Positions 17,062-25,248 of a stretch of DNA of 29,272 nucleotides are shown here, piece after piece. The DNA comes from Syntrophaceae bacterium UBA6078 (lineage in GTDB: Bacteria > Desulfobacterota > Syntrophia > Syntrophales > UBA2210), in NCBI GenBank assembly GCA_002428735.1, contig DIXO01000015.1:13884-43155 (forward strand), in the 5' to 3' direction. The first letter of the stretch is position 1. Every line of letters starts with the position of its first letter. The position numbers were made by a program, and so were the translations under genes. The notes below the pieces were generated by a model, which saw only the letters and a list, made by a program, of their open reading frames with translations, searched no databases and was not told the origin of the DNA.

Positions 17062-19086
17062 ATGTGCGGTATCTGTGGCATAGTGGATTTTCAAGGGAAA
17101 CCTGTCGATCTTGAGTTGTTGAAACGGATGACGGATGTTCTCGCCCATCGGGGCCCGGACAGTTGGGGAATGGTCGCCCTTTCGGGTCATCTTGGGGGAA
17201 ACGGCGGATCGCCGATTACCTTTGATGATACCTGTGACTTAAGCCGCCTCGGGGAGGAACACGGCTATTATAATGTCGGTTTCGGCCACAGACGGCTGAG
17301 TATCATCGATCTCTCCGAAGCTGCAAGGCAGCCCATGTCGAACGAAGACGGTTCGGTATGGGTCGTTTTTAACGGAGAGATATACAACTACCAGAGTCTT
17401 TCTGACGACTTGAAGGCGGCTGGCCATACCTTCAGGTCTCAGTCCGATACGGAGGTTATTGTTCACCTGTACGAGGAGTACGGGGAGGGGTGTGCCGAAA
17501 AACTGAGAGGGATGTTTGCCTTTGCGTTGTGGGATGTCAATGAAAAGAGATTATTCCTGGCGCGTGACAGGGTGGGGAAGAAGCCCCTGTTCTTTTTCCA
17601 GGATCGGAATCGGTTCCTTTTCGGCTCTTCACTGAAAGCGATTCTGCTTGATCCTGCCGTGAGAAGGAAGATTGATCCTGAGATACTCCATCATTTCCTC
17701 ACGTACGAATACAATCCGACGAACCGGACGATCTTCGAGGGAATCAGCAAACTGCCCCCCGGTCACCTGTTGCTATGCAAGGACGGGGAAAGCACGATCA
17801 GGAAATATTGGGATATAACCGATATCTATAATAACACGGAAACTGCCCGCCATGAAGTAAGGTATTATACGGGAAAAATTCTGGAACTCTTTGAAGAATC
17901 GGTGAGGTTGCGGCTGATCAGCGATGTCCCCCTGGGGGCCTTTCTGAGCGGCGGATTGGATTCGAGCGCCATCGTGGCGATGATGTCACGGCTGGGGGAT
18001 GCGCCGGTAAAAACTTTCTCCATCGGGTTCGATGACGAGTCATTCAGTGAACTAAAGTATGCCAGGCAGGTGGCCGAACATTTCCGGACGGAGCATCACG
18101 AGTTTACCGTAACGCCAAAGGCGGTAGACGTACTGCCCGAGCTGATCTGGCACAGTGATGAGCCTTTTGCCGACCCTTCGATCCTGCCAACCTACTATCT
18201 GTCGAAGATGACGCGAAACTATGTCACCGTCGCCCTGAGCGGCGATGGGGGAGACGAATCGTTCGCCGGGTACGAATCGTATATCGGGGAGAAACTGGCC
18301 GCTTATTATCGCAGGATCCCGTCGTATGTCCGAAACAGGTTGATTCGAGGCGCACTTGGGCGATATCCCGAATCGACGGGGAGGAGCGACCCGATTCGCC
18401 GGCTGAAGCGGTTCATGGAGAAGGCGGAGATGCCTCCTGAACGGAGGGAATGGCGCCTAGCATTCAGTAACGAGATGAAAGAGGCCATTTATTCGGATGA
18501 TTTCAGGCGGCAGATGGCGGGCAGTGATTCGCTGTCCCTGAGGGAACGGGAATTTTTCAGGATCGAACGAGACGATATGACGACACGACTTCTGAATCTA
18601 GACGTCAAGGTATACCTCCCCGAAGACCTTCTGGTGAAAGCCGACCGGGCCAGTATGGCTCACGCCCTGGAGGTGCGTTCCCCCTTTCTGGACCACTATC
18701 TGATGGAGTTTTCCGCCTCCATCCCCGCGAACCTCAAATTCAGGGGGCTGACGACGAAGTATATCCTCAAAAAGGCGTTTGCGGGTCTGTTGCCGAACGG
18801 GATCATCAACCGTCCCAAGCAGGGTTTCGGTGTTCCCCTGGGGACCTGGTTCAGGGGCGGGTTGAAAGAACTGTCGTATGCGGTGCTTCTGGATGAACGG
18901 GCGATTCAGCGCGGGTATTTCAAGAAAGATGCGGTGAAGGCCCTGCTCGATGAACACTGCAGCGGGAGATTCGACCATGGCCACCGGATATGGACCCTTT
19001 TGAACCTTGAGCTGTGGCACAGGACATTCGTCGATGATCCTGGATTGTCATACCCTTCTCTTGATCTCCAGCAGCCCGTTTCCTGA
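17062..19086 (+). CDS. asnB: Asparagine synthetase-like glutamine amidotransferase (AsnB family)
   Basis: A 674-residue protein. MCGICG at the N-terminus exposes Cys2 as the class II glutaminase nucleophile after Met removal. GHRRLSIIDLS, FNGEIYNY and the SDTEV segment complete that domain. The synthetase half has SGGLDSSAIVAM (PP-loop) and LSGDGGDESFAGY. Family members use glutamine and ATP to amidate a carboxylate. In polysaccharide loci homologues are thought to amidate uronic acids rather than make asparagine. It is longer than many AsnB proteins, with extra residues at about 38-65 before the GHRRLS motif. The 70-base gap upstream is the longest since 10.9 kb, and AAGGAA precedes the ATG. 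The next gene begins directly after the stop. Confidence 0.9.
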   Translation: MCGICGIVDFQGKPVDLELLKRMTDVLAHRGPDSWGMVALSGHLGGNGGSPITFDDTCDLSRLGEEHGYYNVGFGHRRLSIIDLSEAARQPMSNEDGSVWVVFNGEIYNYQSLSDDLKAAGHTFRSQSDTEVIVHLYEEYGEGCAEKLRGMFAFALWDVNEKRLFLARDRVGKKPLFFFQDRNRFLFGSSLKAILLDPAVRRKIDPEILHHFLTYEYNPTNRTIFEGISKLPPGHLLLCKDGESTIRKYWDITDIYNNTETARHEVRYYTGKILELFEESVRLRLISDVPLGAFLSGGLDSSAIVAMMSRLGDAPVKTFSIGFDDESFSELKYARQVAEHFRTEHHEFTVTPKAVDVLPELIWHSDEPFADPSILPTYYLSKMTRNYVTVALSGDGGDESFAGYESYIGEKLAAYYRRIPSYVRNRLIRGALGRYPESTGRSDPIRRLKRFMEKAEMPPERREWRLAFSNEMKEAIYSDDFRRQMAGSDSLSLREREFFRIERDDMTTRLLNLDVKVYLPEDLLVKADRASMAHALEVRSPFLDHYLMEFSASIPANLKFRGLTTKYILKKAFAGLLPNGIINRPKQGFGVPLGTWFRGGLKELSYAVLLDERAIQRGYFKKDAVKALLDEHCSGRFDHGHRIWTLLNLELWHRTFVDDPGLSYPSLDLQQPVS

Positions 19087-20286
19087 ATGAATTCCATGCG
19101 ACAATCTAAAAAGATACGAGTCATGCACCTGAATCAGTATGTCGGGTATGACGGCCCGAGCAGAGGGATCATGGGCCAGGTGAAGTACATGGACCGGGAG
19201 CGCTTCCAGCCTGTCATCTGTGAGATCAAGTCGACAAAACACCACGAACTCGTAAATGAGGTCAAGGATATAGGGTGCGAACACGTTACGCTCGGCAGAG
19301 ACCGCTCCTATGATCTCTCCATTATCGTACGGGTGGCGTTCCTGCTGAAACGAAGGAAGATCGACATCCTGAACACGCATAATGCCATCGCCTGCTGGTA
19401 CGGCAACACCGCTGCCAGGATCGCCGGTGTACCGGTGGTCTTTACCCTCAGAAACAATCAACGGGCGAATTACAAATTATTACTGAAAAAGAGAACGCTG
19501 TATGAAACCGCCCGTCTGCTCGACAGGGTCGCCATGAAAATTGCCGATAAAACGGTCGCGGTATCAAAGCGGCTAGAGCGGTTTTACATCGAACATGAGG
19601 GAATCCCCGCCGAAAAGATCATGACGATCACCAACGCGATCGATCTGGAAACAGTCGACCCGTATGTGGGCGACGGCGCCCGGCGGGACGCGCGGCAGCG
19701 TATGGGGATCAGGCAAGATACGGCGGTCATCGGCATAGTGGGCGACCTCGTGGAACGCAAGGGACACGCCTGTCTGATCAAAGCTGCGAGATCGGTGATG
19801 AAGACACATGCCGATGTTGTGTTTCTGATCGTCGGGGACGGTCCCCTGAGAGCCGATTTGGCGCGGCGGGTCAGCGAGGACTCCCTTGCCGATCATGTTG
19901 TGTTCGCGGGGCATGTCAAAAATGCGTTCCCCCTGCTCGCGGCGATGGACATATTTGTTCTTCCCTCGGTTGCCGAAGGGATCTCGCGGGCGCTCATGGA
20001 ATCGATGGCAATAGGTATGCCGTCGGTCTGCAGCGCCATCGACGGAAATCTCGATGCCGTCGATGACGGAGAAATGGGGTTTATCTTCCCGGTGGATAAC
20101 GATGAGATCCTTGCCGACAGGTTGCTTGTTTTGATAGCAAACGAAGATTTGCGGAAAGAAATGGGAGAGAAAGCACGCGAGCGGGCAAAGGAAAAGTTCG
20201 GCATGAGAAAACTGGCCCGGGCGTACGAGGAGTTGTACGTGGATATGATCCGTATTCATTCCCGGCGACGGTTAAGGGATAGATGA
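19087..20286 (+). CDS. Glycosyltransferase family 4
   Basis: A 399-residue GT-B protein. The N-terminal acceptor domain includes ILNTHNAIACWYGNTAARIAGVPVV, here seen as a THNA...AGVP pattern. The C-terminal donor domain has GIVGDLVERKGHACLIKA, FLIVGDGPLRADL and the EX7E motif in AEGISRALMESMAIGMP, all classic for GT4. It transfers a sugar from a nucleotide donor with retention of configuration at the cytoplasmic face of the membrane. Its ATG (19087) follows the AsnB stop with no gap and its own stop overlaps the next ATG, so it is translationally coupled on both sides. The specific sugar is not predictable. Confidence 0.9.
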   Translation: MNSMRQSKKIRVMHLNQYVGYDGPSRGIMGQVKYMDRERFQPVICEIKSTKHHELVNEVKDIGCEHVTLGRDRSYDLSIIVRVAFLLKRRKIDILNTHNAIACWYGNTAARIAGVPVVFTLRNNQRANYKLLLKKRTLYETARLLDRVAMKIADKTVAVSKRLERFYIEHEGIPAEKIMTITNAIDLETVDPYVGDGARRDARQRMGIRQDTAVIGIVGDLVERKGHACLIKAARSVMKTHADVVFLIVGDGPLRADLARRVSEDSLADHVVFAGHVKNAFPLLAAMDIFVLPSVAEGISRALMESMAIGMPSVCSAIDGNLDAVDDGEMGFIFPVDNDEILADRLLVLIANEDLRKEMGEKARERAKEKFGMRKLARAYEELYVDMIRIHSRRRLRDR

Positions 20287-21776
20287 TTACGCTAATCAAT
20301 CCCAATCTTGTTGTTCAGCGTGATGATATCTTCACGACGGGGATCGTTTATATGCCCGTCGGTCTGGCCTATTTTGCCGCTTCTCTTAGAAGTAGCGGTT
20401 TTGAGTGCACGGTTATCGACGCCTTCGGGGAAAATACCGATCGGCAGTGGGTTGAAGGTAATTTTATCTTCCGGGGCCTCACGCCTTCCGAGGTCGTCGA
20501 TAAAATCAACCCTTGTTCCAATGCCATTGTTCTGTACGCAAGCAATATAACCTACCATACGTCGCTGATACACATCATTTGCGCGACACGCGATGTCTTT
20601 CCGGGGATCCCGATCATTGTCATAGAAAACACGCAGGCTGTGACATCTTATTCACTTCGCCGCACACAGGAAGCTTTTTACGATGCGGGCGCGGATTTTA
20701 TTATAACCGGCGAAGCTGAGAAACGGGGAATAGGCCTCATAAAAATGCTGCAGAGAGGAAAGACAAAAACCGACATCCACATAGATGGAATCGGCTTCAG
20801 AGCTAACGGTAAGACGATGTATACTTCCCCCGGGAAAACCATTGCACACCTCGACGATCTTCCCTTTCCGGCATGGGACCTGTTCCCCCTCCGTGACTAC
20901 TGGCGGCTGAAGTATGCGCATGGGCCCTTTGAAACGAACAGATACCTCCCCTTGCTCACTTCCCGCGGGTGTCCGTATGCTTGCAGGTTCTGTGTCATTC
21001 CTGAAACGAACAGAGGAGAATGGCGTGGCCGTTCCGCCCGAAATGTCGTTGACGAAATGGAGAGGGACCTCCGTGATTTCGGTGTAAGAGAATTTCACAT
21101 CGAGGATCTCAATCCGACAGTGAACGATACGCGGGTGCGGGCTATCTGTGAAGAGATCATCGGACGAAACCTCGATGTAATATGGAAGATTGCTGCCGGA
21201 ACGAAAGTTGAGACACTCAGGGACGAAGCGACACTGGAACTGATGGCAAAAGCCGGCTGCCGGTATATCTCGATTTCACCTGAAACCGGATCACCGCGCG
21301 TTCTCAGGCTGATCGGCAAACCGTTTGATCTCGACCATGCGCTCCGCATGGTCAGAAAGATGAGCCATGTTGGCATCAGTTCTCAAGCCTGTTTTGTGCT
21401 GGGGTATCCCGGGGAAGAAGATCTCGACCGGCAGATGACACGCGACCTCGTCCGCCGTCTGACAAAAGCCGGCATCGATGAAATCGCCCTTTTCATCATT
21501 GCGCCCGTGCCGGGATCTGAAATCTTTGAGGAATTTTCCGGCCATTTTGAGTATTCCCAGTTGAATTTCTCTCCATCGTGGCGGAGAGACTATGGAAGGA
21601 TCAATGCCTTCCGCATATCGCTTTACCTGCGGTTCCTTTTGTGGAAGGTTCTGTATCATCCGGTGAAATTTTTTCGGCAGCCGATCAACTTTCTCAGGCG
21701 ACGTTTTCAAACCAAGATGGAAATGGTGCCGTACCGAGCGATAAAAACGTACCTTCTGGGGCGAAGAAGCACATGA
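20283..21776 (+). CDS. B12-binding-type radical SAM protein (first)
   Basis: A 497-residue protein with the two-domain layout of class B radical SAM enzymes. An N-terminal cobalamin-binding-like region (ITLINPNLV, then YMPVGLAYFAASLRSSGFECTV) is followed by the radical SAM core with C230-xxx-C234-xx-C237 in SRGCPYACRFCVI. The C-terminal tail is rich in basic and aromatic residues (LRFLLWKVLYHPVKFFRQP), as in related lipid/glycan-linked members. Such enzymes perform methylations or other radical chemistry on unactivated carbons, in anaerobic cells or compartments. In a polysaccharide operon a C-methylated or otherwise rearranged sugar or lipid is possible. It is linked by ATGA overlaps to the genes on both sides. 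The function is inferred from family and position only. Confidence 0.85.
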   Translation: MITLINPNLVVQRDDIFTTGIVYMPVGLAYFAASLRSSGFECTVIDAFGENTDRQWVEGNFIFRGLTPSEVVDKINPCSNAIVLYASNITYHTSLIHIICATRDVFPGIPIIVIENTQAVTSYSLRRTQEAFYDAGADFIITGEAEKRGIGLIKMLQRGKTKTDIHIDGIGFRANGKTMYTSPGKTIAHLDDLPFPAWDLFPLRDYWRLKYAHGPFETNRYLPLLTSRGCPYACRFCVIPETNRGEWRGRSARNVVDEMERDLRDFGVREFHIEDLNPTVNDTRVRAICEEIIGRNLDVIWKIAAGTKVETLRDEATLELMAKAGCRYISISPETGSPRVLRLIGKPFDLDHALRMVRKMSHVGISSQACFVLGYPGEEDLDRQMTRDLVRRLTKAGIDEIALFIIAPVPGSEIFEEFSGHFEYSQLNFSPSWRRDYGRINAFRISLYLRFLLWKVLYHPVKFFRQPINFLRRRFQTKMEMVPYRAIKTYLLGRRST

Positions 21777-22486
21777 GATCCAAGGTTTTGATCATAATGC
21801 CAGCCTACAATGAATCTGAGAGCATTGTGGGAGCTATCAGCGCCGTGCAACCGCTCAATGTCGATATTATTGTCGTAAACGACGGCTCCACGGATACCAC
21901 TTCAGAGGATGCACGCAGGTGCGGAATTCCGGTCTTGGAATTGCCTGTGAACCTCGGAGTTGGCGGGGCGATGCAAACCGGGTACCGGTATGCCCGCACC
22001 CGCGGGTATGATATAGCCATTCAGTTTGATGCCGATGGACAACATAATGCCGATTATCTTCGAGAGCTTGCCGCGGTTTTAGAGGAGGGAAAGGCGGATA
22101 TCGCCATCGGTTCGCGATATGCCGAAGGAAATCAGCGAGGGTTCAGGTCCACCATTATGAGAAGAATCGGGATCAGATTCTTTGCCTGGCTTATACGAAT
22201 GTTCACTCGAGAACGAATCACGGATCCAACCTCAGGGTTCCGCGCCGCAAATAGAAAGGCGATCAGCCTGTTTGCCCAGTCATACCCGCACGATTATCCG
22301 GAACCGGAATCCCTGGTTCTGGCCCATAATCACGGGTTGTGCATTCACGAGGTTCCCGTTGAGATGTTTGGTCGGCAAGGAGGCAGTTCAACAATCAAGC
22401 TCTTAGACACGGTTCTTTACATGGTCAAGGTAACCACCGCTATTATTCTGGAAACAATGAGAAGAAAGAACAGGATACGCTTATGA
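21773..22486 (+). CDS. GT2-family glycosyltransferase, partner of DUF2304
   Basis: A 237-residue GT-A protein. MPAYNESESI and VVNDGSTDTTSE form the nucleotide-binding start; the DXD is D86-A-D88 in QFDADGQH; GSRYAEGN and DPTSGFRAANRKAI are standard for the DPM1/GtrB-like group. There is no long C-terminal membrane domain, but the next gene encodes a small DUF2304 membrane protein, and such pairs recur in bacterial surface-sugar loci, where DUF2304 is thought to support a polyprenyl-phosphate sugar synthase. ATG 21773 overlaps the upstream stop by ATGA. The longer in-frame reading from 21578 runs through the radical SAM gene and lacks any family sequence in its extra 65 residues. Confidence 0.88.
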   Translation: MRSKVLIIMPAYNESESIVGAISAVQPLNVDIIVVNDGSTDTTSEDARRCGIPVLELPVNLGVGGAMQTGYRYARTRGYDIAIQFDADGQHNADYLRELAAVLEEGKADIAIGSRYAEGNQRGFRSTIMRRIGIRFFAWLIRMFTRERITDPTSGFRAANRKAISLFAQSYPHDYPEPESLVLAHNHGLCIHEVPVEMFGRQGGSSTIKLLDTVLYMVKVTTAIILETMRRKNRIRL

Positions 22487-22872
22487 TCGAATTCGATATC
22501 AAGCTCCGTGTTGTGTCAATTCTTATTTCTGTCGGATTTGTCCTTTATGTTGTGGCGATTGTGCGCAAGGAAACTCTCGGGGTGCGCGATTCATTGCTCT
22601 GGCTCGTCATCGGTACAGGATTCTTCGCGCTTGCACTCTTCCCACGACTACTGGACTACATTACCGCGTTAATGGGGATTGGCATCGGTGTCAACGCCCT
22701 CTTTTTGATCAGCTCTGTTGTCGCCTTTATCATTCTGTTTCAGCATTCTGTCTCCCTCTCGAAAACAAAAGAATCAAATATGAAGCTGACGCAAGAGATT
22801 GCATTGCTGAAAGCTGAGATCGAGGGAATGGCTGTTGATCATAAGGAAAGGAGAAAGGATGAACCTTCCTGA
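22483..22872 (+). CDS. DUF2304 small membrane protein
   Basis: A 129-residue protein with about three hydrophobic segments: residues 10-27, 37-55 and 68-88. They are followed by a charged, heptad-like tail (NMKLTQEIALLKAEIEGM) that is probably a short coiled coil. The layout and the RDSLLWLVIG segment match the DUF2304 family, normally encoded beside a GT2 gene. It probably anchors or partners the GT2 at 21773 at the inner membrane. It is coupled to that gene by an ATGA overlap and overlaps the next start by 14 bases. Confidence 0.82.
   Translation: MIEFDIKLRVVSILISVGFVLYVVAIVRKETLGVRDSLLWLVIGTGFFALALFPRLLDYITALMGIGIGVNALFLISSVVAFIILFQHSVSLSKTKESNMKLTQEIALLKAEIEGMAVDHKERRKDEPS
22843..22853 (+). 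promoter_or_regulatory. Strong ribosome binding site for the methyltransferase at 22859
   Basis: AAGGAAAGGAG lies five bases before ATG 22859, inside the DUF2304 gene. It makes 22859 preferable to an in-frame upstream start at 22835. Confidence 0.75.
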
Positions 22873-23779
22873 GCGATACAAGGATCTCTATGAAACGATT
22901 CCCTGCAACCTGTGCGGGAGCATGGAATATATCGTACAGTATCAACCCACGGTGGAGGAATATGATCCTTCTCAGGTATTCGGCGCGTCGAACGGCATCA
23001 GGGGCACCCAGTACGTGGTCAAGTGTTCTCAGTGCGGGCTTCTATATGTAAATCCTAGGCTCAAGGCCGATGTCATCGTTTCTTCGTATGTTCAATCGAA
23101 CGACGAACTATATGTGTCGCAGGCGGAGGCCCGCGAGCGGACCTTCCAGAAAAATCTACGTGTCGTAGAACGGTATGCCCCAGCTAAGGGAAAAATTCTC
23201 GATATCGGGGCAGCCGCCGGATTCTTTCTGAAGGTTGCTCGGGAAGGCGGTTGGGAGCCGTATGGAGTCGAGCCGTCCCAATGGCTCAGCCGCTACGGGA
23301 GGGAAAATCTGGGAGTTGATATCAAACAGGGAACCCTTCGTGAAAGCAGTTATCCTGACGATTTTTTTGACGTGGTTACCATGTGGGATGTGTTGGAACA
23401 CGTGACCGATCCGCTGGGTGAATTGCTGGAGATCCGAAGGGTTATGAAAAAAGAGGGAATACTGATCATCAATTATCCGGATATCGGAACTTGGATGGCG
23501 AAGCTGGCCGGAAGACATTGGTGGTTTCTCCTGTCCGTTCATCTCACGTATTTCTCACGAGATACTCTCGAACTGATGCTCGAAAAAGCGGGATTTGAGC
23601 CGATCAGGACCGGTATGCACTTCCAGACCCTCGGCTTGGGGCACCTGATCAAAATGGTCGGCATATATAGCCAGGCGATCTCGGGAGTTTCGTACCGTAT
23701 CGCTCGTAGAATTGGTGTGGAAAACATGCAGATACCGTACTACGCGAGCCAGACCAATATGATATCGAAAAAGGTGTGA
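22859..23779 (+). CDS. Zinc-ribbon class I SAM methyltransferase
   Basis: A 306-residue protein. Two CxxC pairs, C16/C19 and C56/C59, flank an N-terminal stretch and form the zinc ribbon typical of sugar C-/O-methyltransferases and related enzymes. Motif I is ILDIGAAAGFF near residues 113-123, followed by VEPSQW and MWDVLEHVTDP (post-motif region). The C-terminal domain holds a YFSRDTLELMLEKAGF segment. Relatives are frequently found beside glycosyltransferases in polysaccharide loci and modify nucleotide sugars or lipid-linked glycans. Substrate and atom are not predictable from sequence. A strong ribosome binding site at 22843-22853 decides the start, and the gene ends 7 bases before the FAD oxidoreductase. 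Confidence 0.85.
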   Translation: MNLPERYKDLYETIPCNLCGSMEYIVQYQPTVEEYDPSQVFGASNGIRGTQYVVKCSQCGLLYVNPRLKADVIVSSYVQSNDELYVSQAEARERTFQKNLRVVERYAPAKGKILDIGAAAGFFLKVAREGGWEPYGVEPSQWLSRYGRENLGVDIKQGTLRESSYPDDFFDVVTMWDVLEHVTDPLGELLEIRRVMKKEGILIINYPDIGTWMAKLAGRHWWFLLSVHLTYFSRDTLELMLEKAGFEPIRTGMHFQTLGLGHLIKMVGIYSQAISGVSYRIARRIGVENMQIPYYASQTNMISKKV

Positions 23780-23786
23780 TAATACC

Positions 23787-25196
23787 GTGGATGGGAAAAA
23801 GGCGATCATAGCGGGTGCTGGGATCACCGGTTTGTCGGCGGGATGGAAGCTCTCCGGCGAAGGATACGGGGTTACTCTTTTCGAACGGGAGGATCATATC
23901 GGCGGCCTTGCGCATACCTTCCAGCACGGAAAACATCGCCTTGATTTCGGGCCGCATAAACTATTCACGGTGATGGGGCACGTGATGAGGGAAATTCGCA
24001 CCCTTATCGGGGATGAGATGCTGACGATACAGAAGCGAAGCCGCATCAGGCTGAAAGGTCGGTACCTGAATTACCCGGTCGGCGTGAAAGACCTCTTTAT
24101 GGGAATCAATCCCGTCATAGGTATGCGCTGCGGTCTGAGCTACGCGATCACGGCTCTCAAAAACCTGCGAGGTACCCCGAGGGATGCATCATATCGAGAT
24201 TGGATCACGAACAGGTTCGGCGTGGAAATATTCGATCTAGTCTTCGGACCTTACGCTCAAAAGATCTGGGGGGATCCGGATACGCTTTCAAAAGAGTTGG
24301 CGGAAACCCGTGTTGCCGTGCCGGATCTTTTCCAGATGATCAAACAGATGGTACTCGGACTGGAGAAAGATGGCGTGGTCATGAGTGCCGACGAGTTCTT
24401 CTATCCACGGGATGGGATCGTGACGCTCGCGAACAGGATGGCGGAACGCGTCGAGAAAAACGGCGGCACGATTTCGCTCGCGCGAGCGATCACGAAGATA
24501 CATCACCAAAACAACAGGATCACCGGCCTGGAAATCGGCGACACGTCCATGACGGTGAGAGAAGGGGATGTCTTCGTCAGCACGATTCCCCTGAAGGTTT
24601 TCAGCAGGCTCCTTTCCCCTTCTCCGCCGAACTTTGTCGTGGAAGCGATCGGGGCGCTCACGACGAGAAACCTGATCCTTCTCTATCTCGTCATCGATAA
24701 GGAGCGAGTCAGCCTGGATAATTGGATCTTTTTCCCCGGTGAAGAGTACATTTTTAACCGGATCTTTGAACAAAAGGGGTTCAGTTCGTATATGATCCCC
24801 CGGGAGGAAACGGTCCTGTGTCTTGAGATTACCTGCGGAAGTGACGATCCGATGTGGCATGAGAGCAAAGAAATATTGTATAAAAGGGTCATTGCTCAAC
24901 TGGAGGAATGTGGGCTGGTAAAACGGCAGGAGGTCAAAGAGTATTTTATGATTCGTCTGAAGGATGTTTACCAGATCTACGATAGAGATTACCGTAAGCA
25001 TAAGAACTTAGTGATGCGGTATTGCGACGGATTCGAAAACTTCTATACCGTCGGGAGACACGGTGCCTTTAATTACGTAGGTATGGCGGATTGTATGGAT
25101 ATGGGATTCCGCGTGGCTGCTCATATCGTCCATTCCCCGACGAAATCGCGTGAAGCGATGAGAGACGCCTTCGAATCGTATGTCGTGATAGACTAG
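23787..25196 (+). CDS. FAD-dependent oxidoreductase (protoporphyrinogen-oxidase/amine-oxidase-like)
   Basis: A 469-residue flavoprotein beginning with GTG (23787); the nearby ATG at 23791 is in another frame. The dinucleotide motif GAGITG is at residues 10-15, followed by the second glycine region FEREDHIGGLAHTF. Near the C-terminus FYTVGRHGAFNYVGMADCMDMG is the FAD-closing motif seen in the HemY-like group. The same fold includes protoporphyrinogen oxidases, phytoene desaturases, amine oxidases and UDP-galactopyranose mutase. In this setting it could oxidise or isomerise a sugar or polyprenyl-linked intermediate. No heme-synthesis genes are nearby, so a heme role is unlikely. It sits between a methyltransferase and a radical SAM gene in the same orientation. 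Confidence 0.83.
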   Translation: MDGKKAIIAGAGITGLSAGWKLSGEGYGVTLFEREDHIGGLAHTFQHGKHRLDFGPHKLFTVMGHVMREIRTLIGDEMLTIQKRSRIRLKGRYLNYPVGVKDLFMGINPVIGMRCGLSYAITALKNLRGTPRDASYRDWITNRFGVEIFDLVFGPYAQKIWGDPDTLSKELAETRVAVPDLFQMIKQMVLGLEKDGVVMSADEFFYPRDGIVTLANRMAERVEKNGGTISLARAITKIHHQNNRITGLEIGDTSMTVREGDVFVSTIPLKVFSRLLSPSPPNFVVEAIGALTTRNLILLYLVIDKERVSLDNWIFFPGEEYIFNRIFEQKGFSSYMIPREETVLCLEITCGSDDPMWHESKEILYKRVIAQLEECGLVKRQEVKEYFMIRLKDVYQIYDRDYRKHKNLVMRYCDGFENFYTVGRHGAFNYVGMADCMDMGFRVAAHIVHSPTKSREAMRDAFESYVVID

Positions 25197-25248
25197 AAAA
25201 ATCAATCACCATAACCCTAGGGAAGGATTACTTGTCACTGTAGAAGAA

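Noticed and set aside
17062..19086. Housekeeping asparagine synthetase
   Set aside because: A metabolic role cannot be excluded, but the position inside a glycan operon and the longer N-terminal region argue for glycan amidation.
21578..21772. Extended N-terminus of the GT2 protein
   Set aside because: The extra 65 residues are the shadow of the radical SAM gene; ATG 21773 forms an ATGA overlap and begins with the family motif.
24288..25001. 237-codon minus-strand open frame opposite the FAD gene
   Set aside because: It has no family resemblance; the + strand gene has intact FAD motifs.
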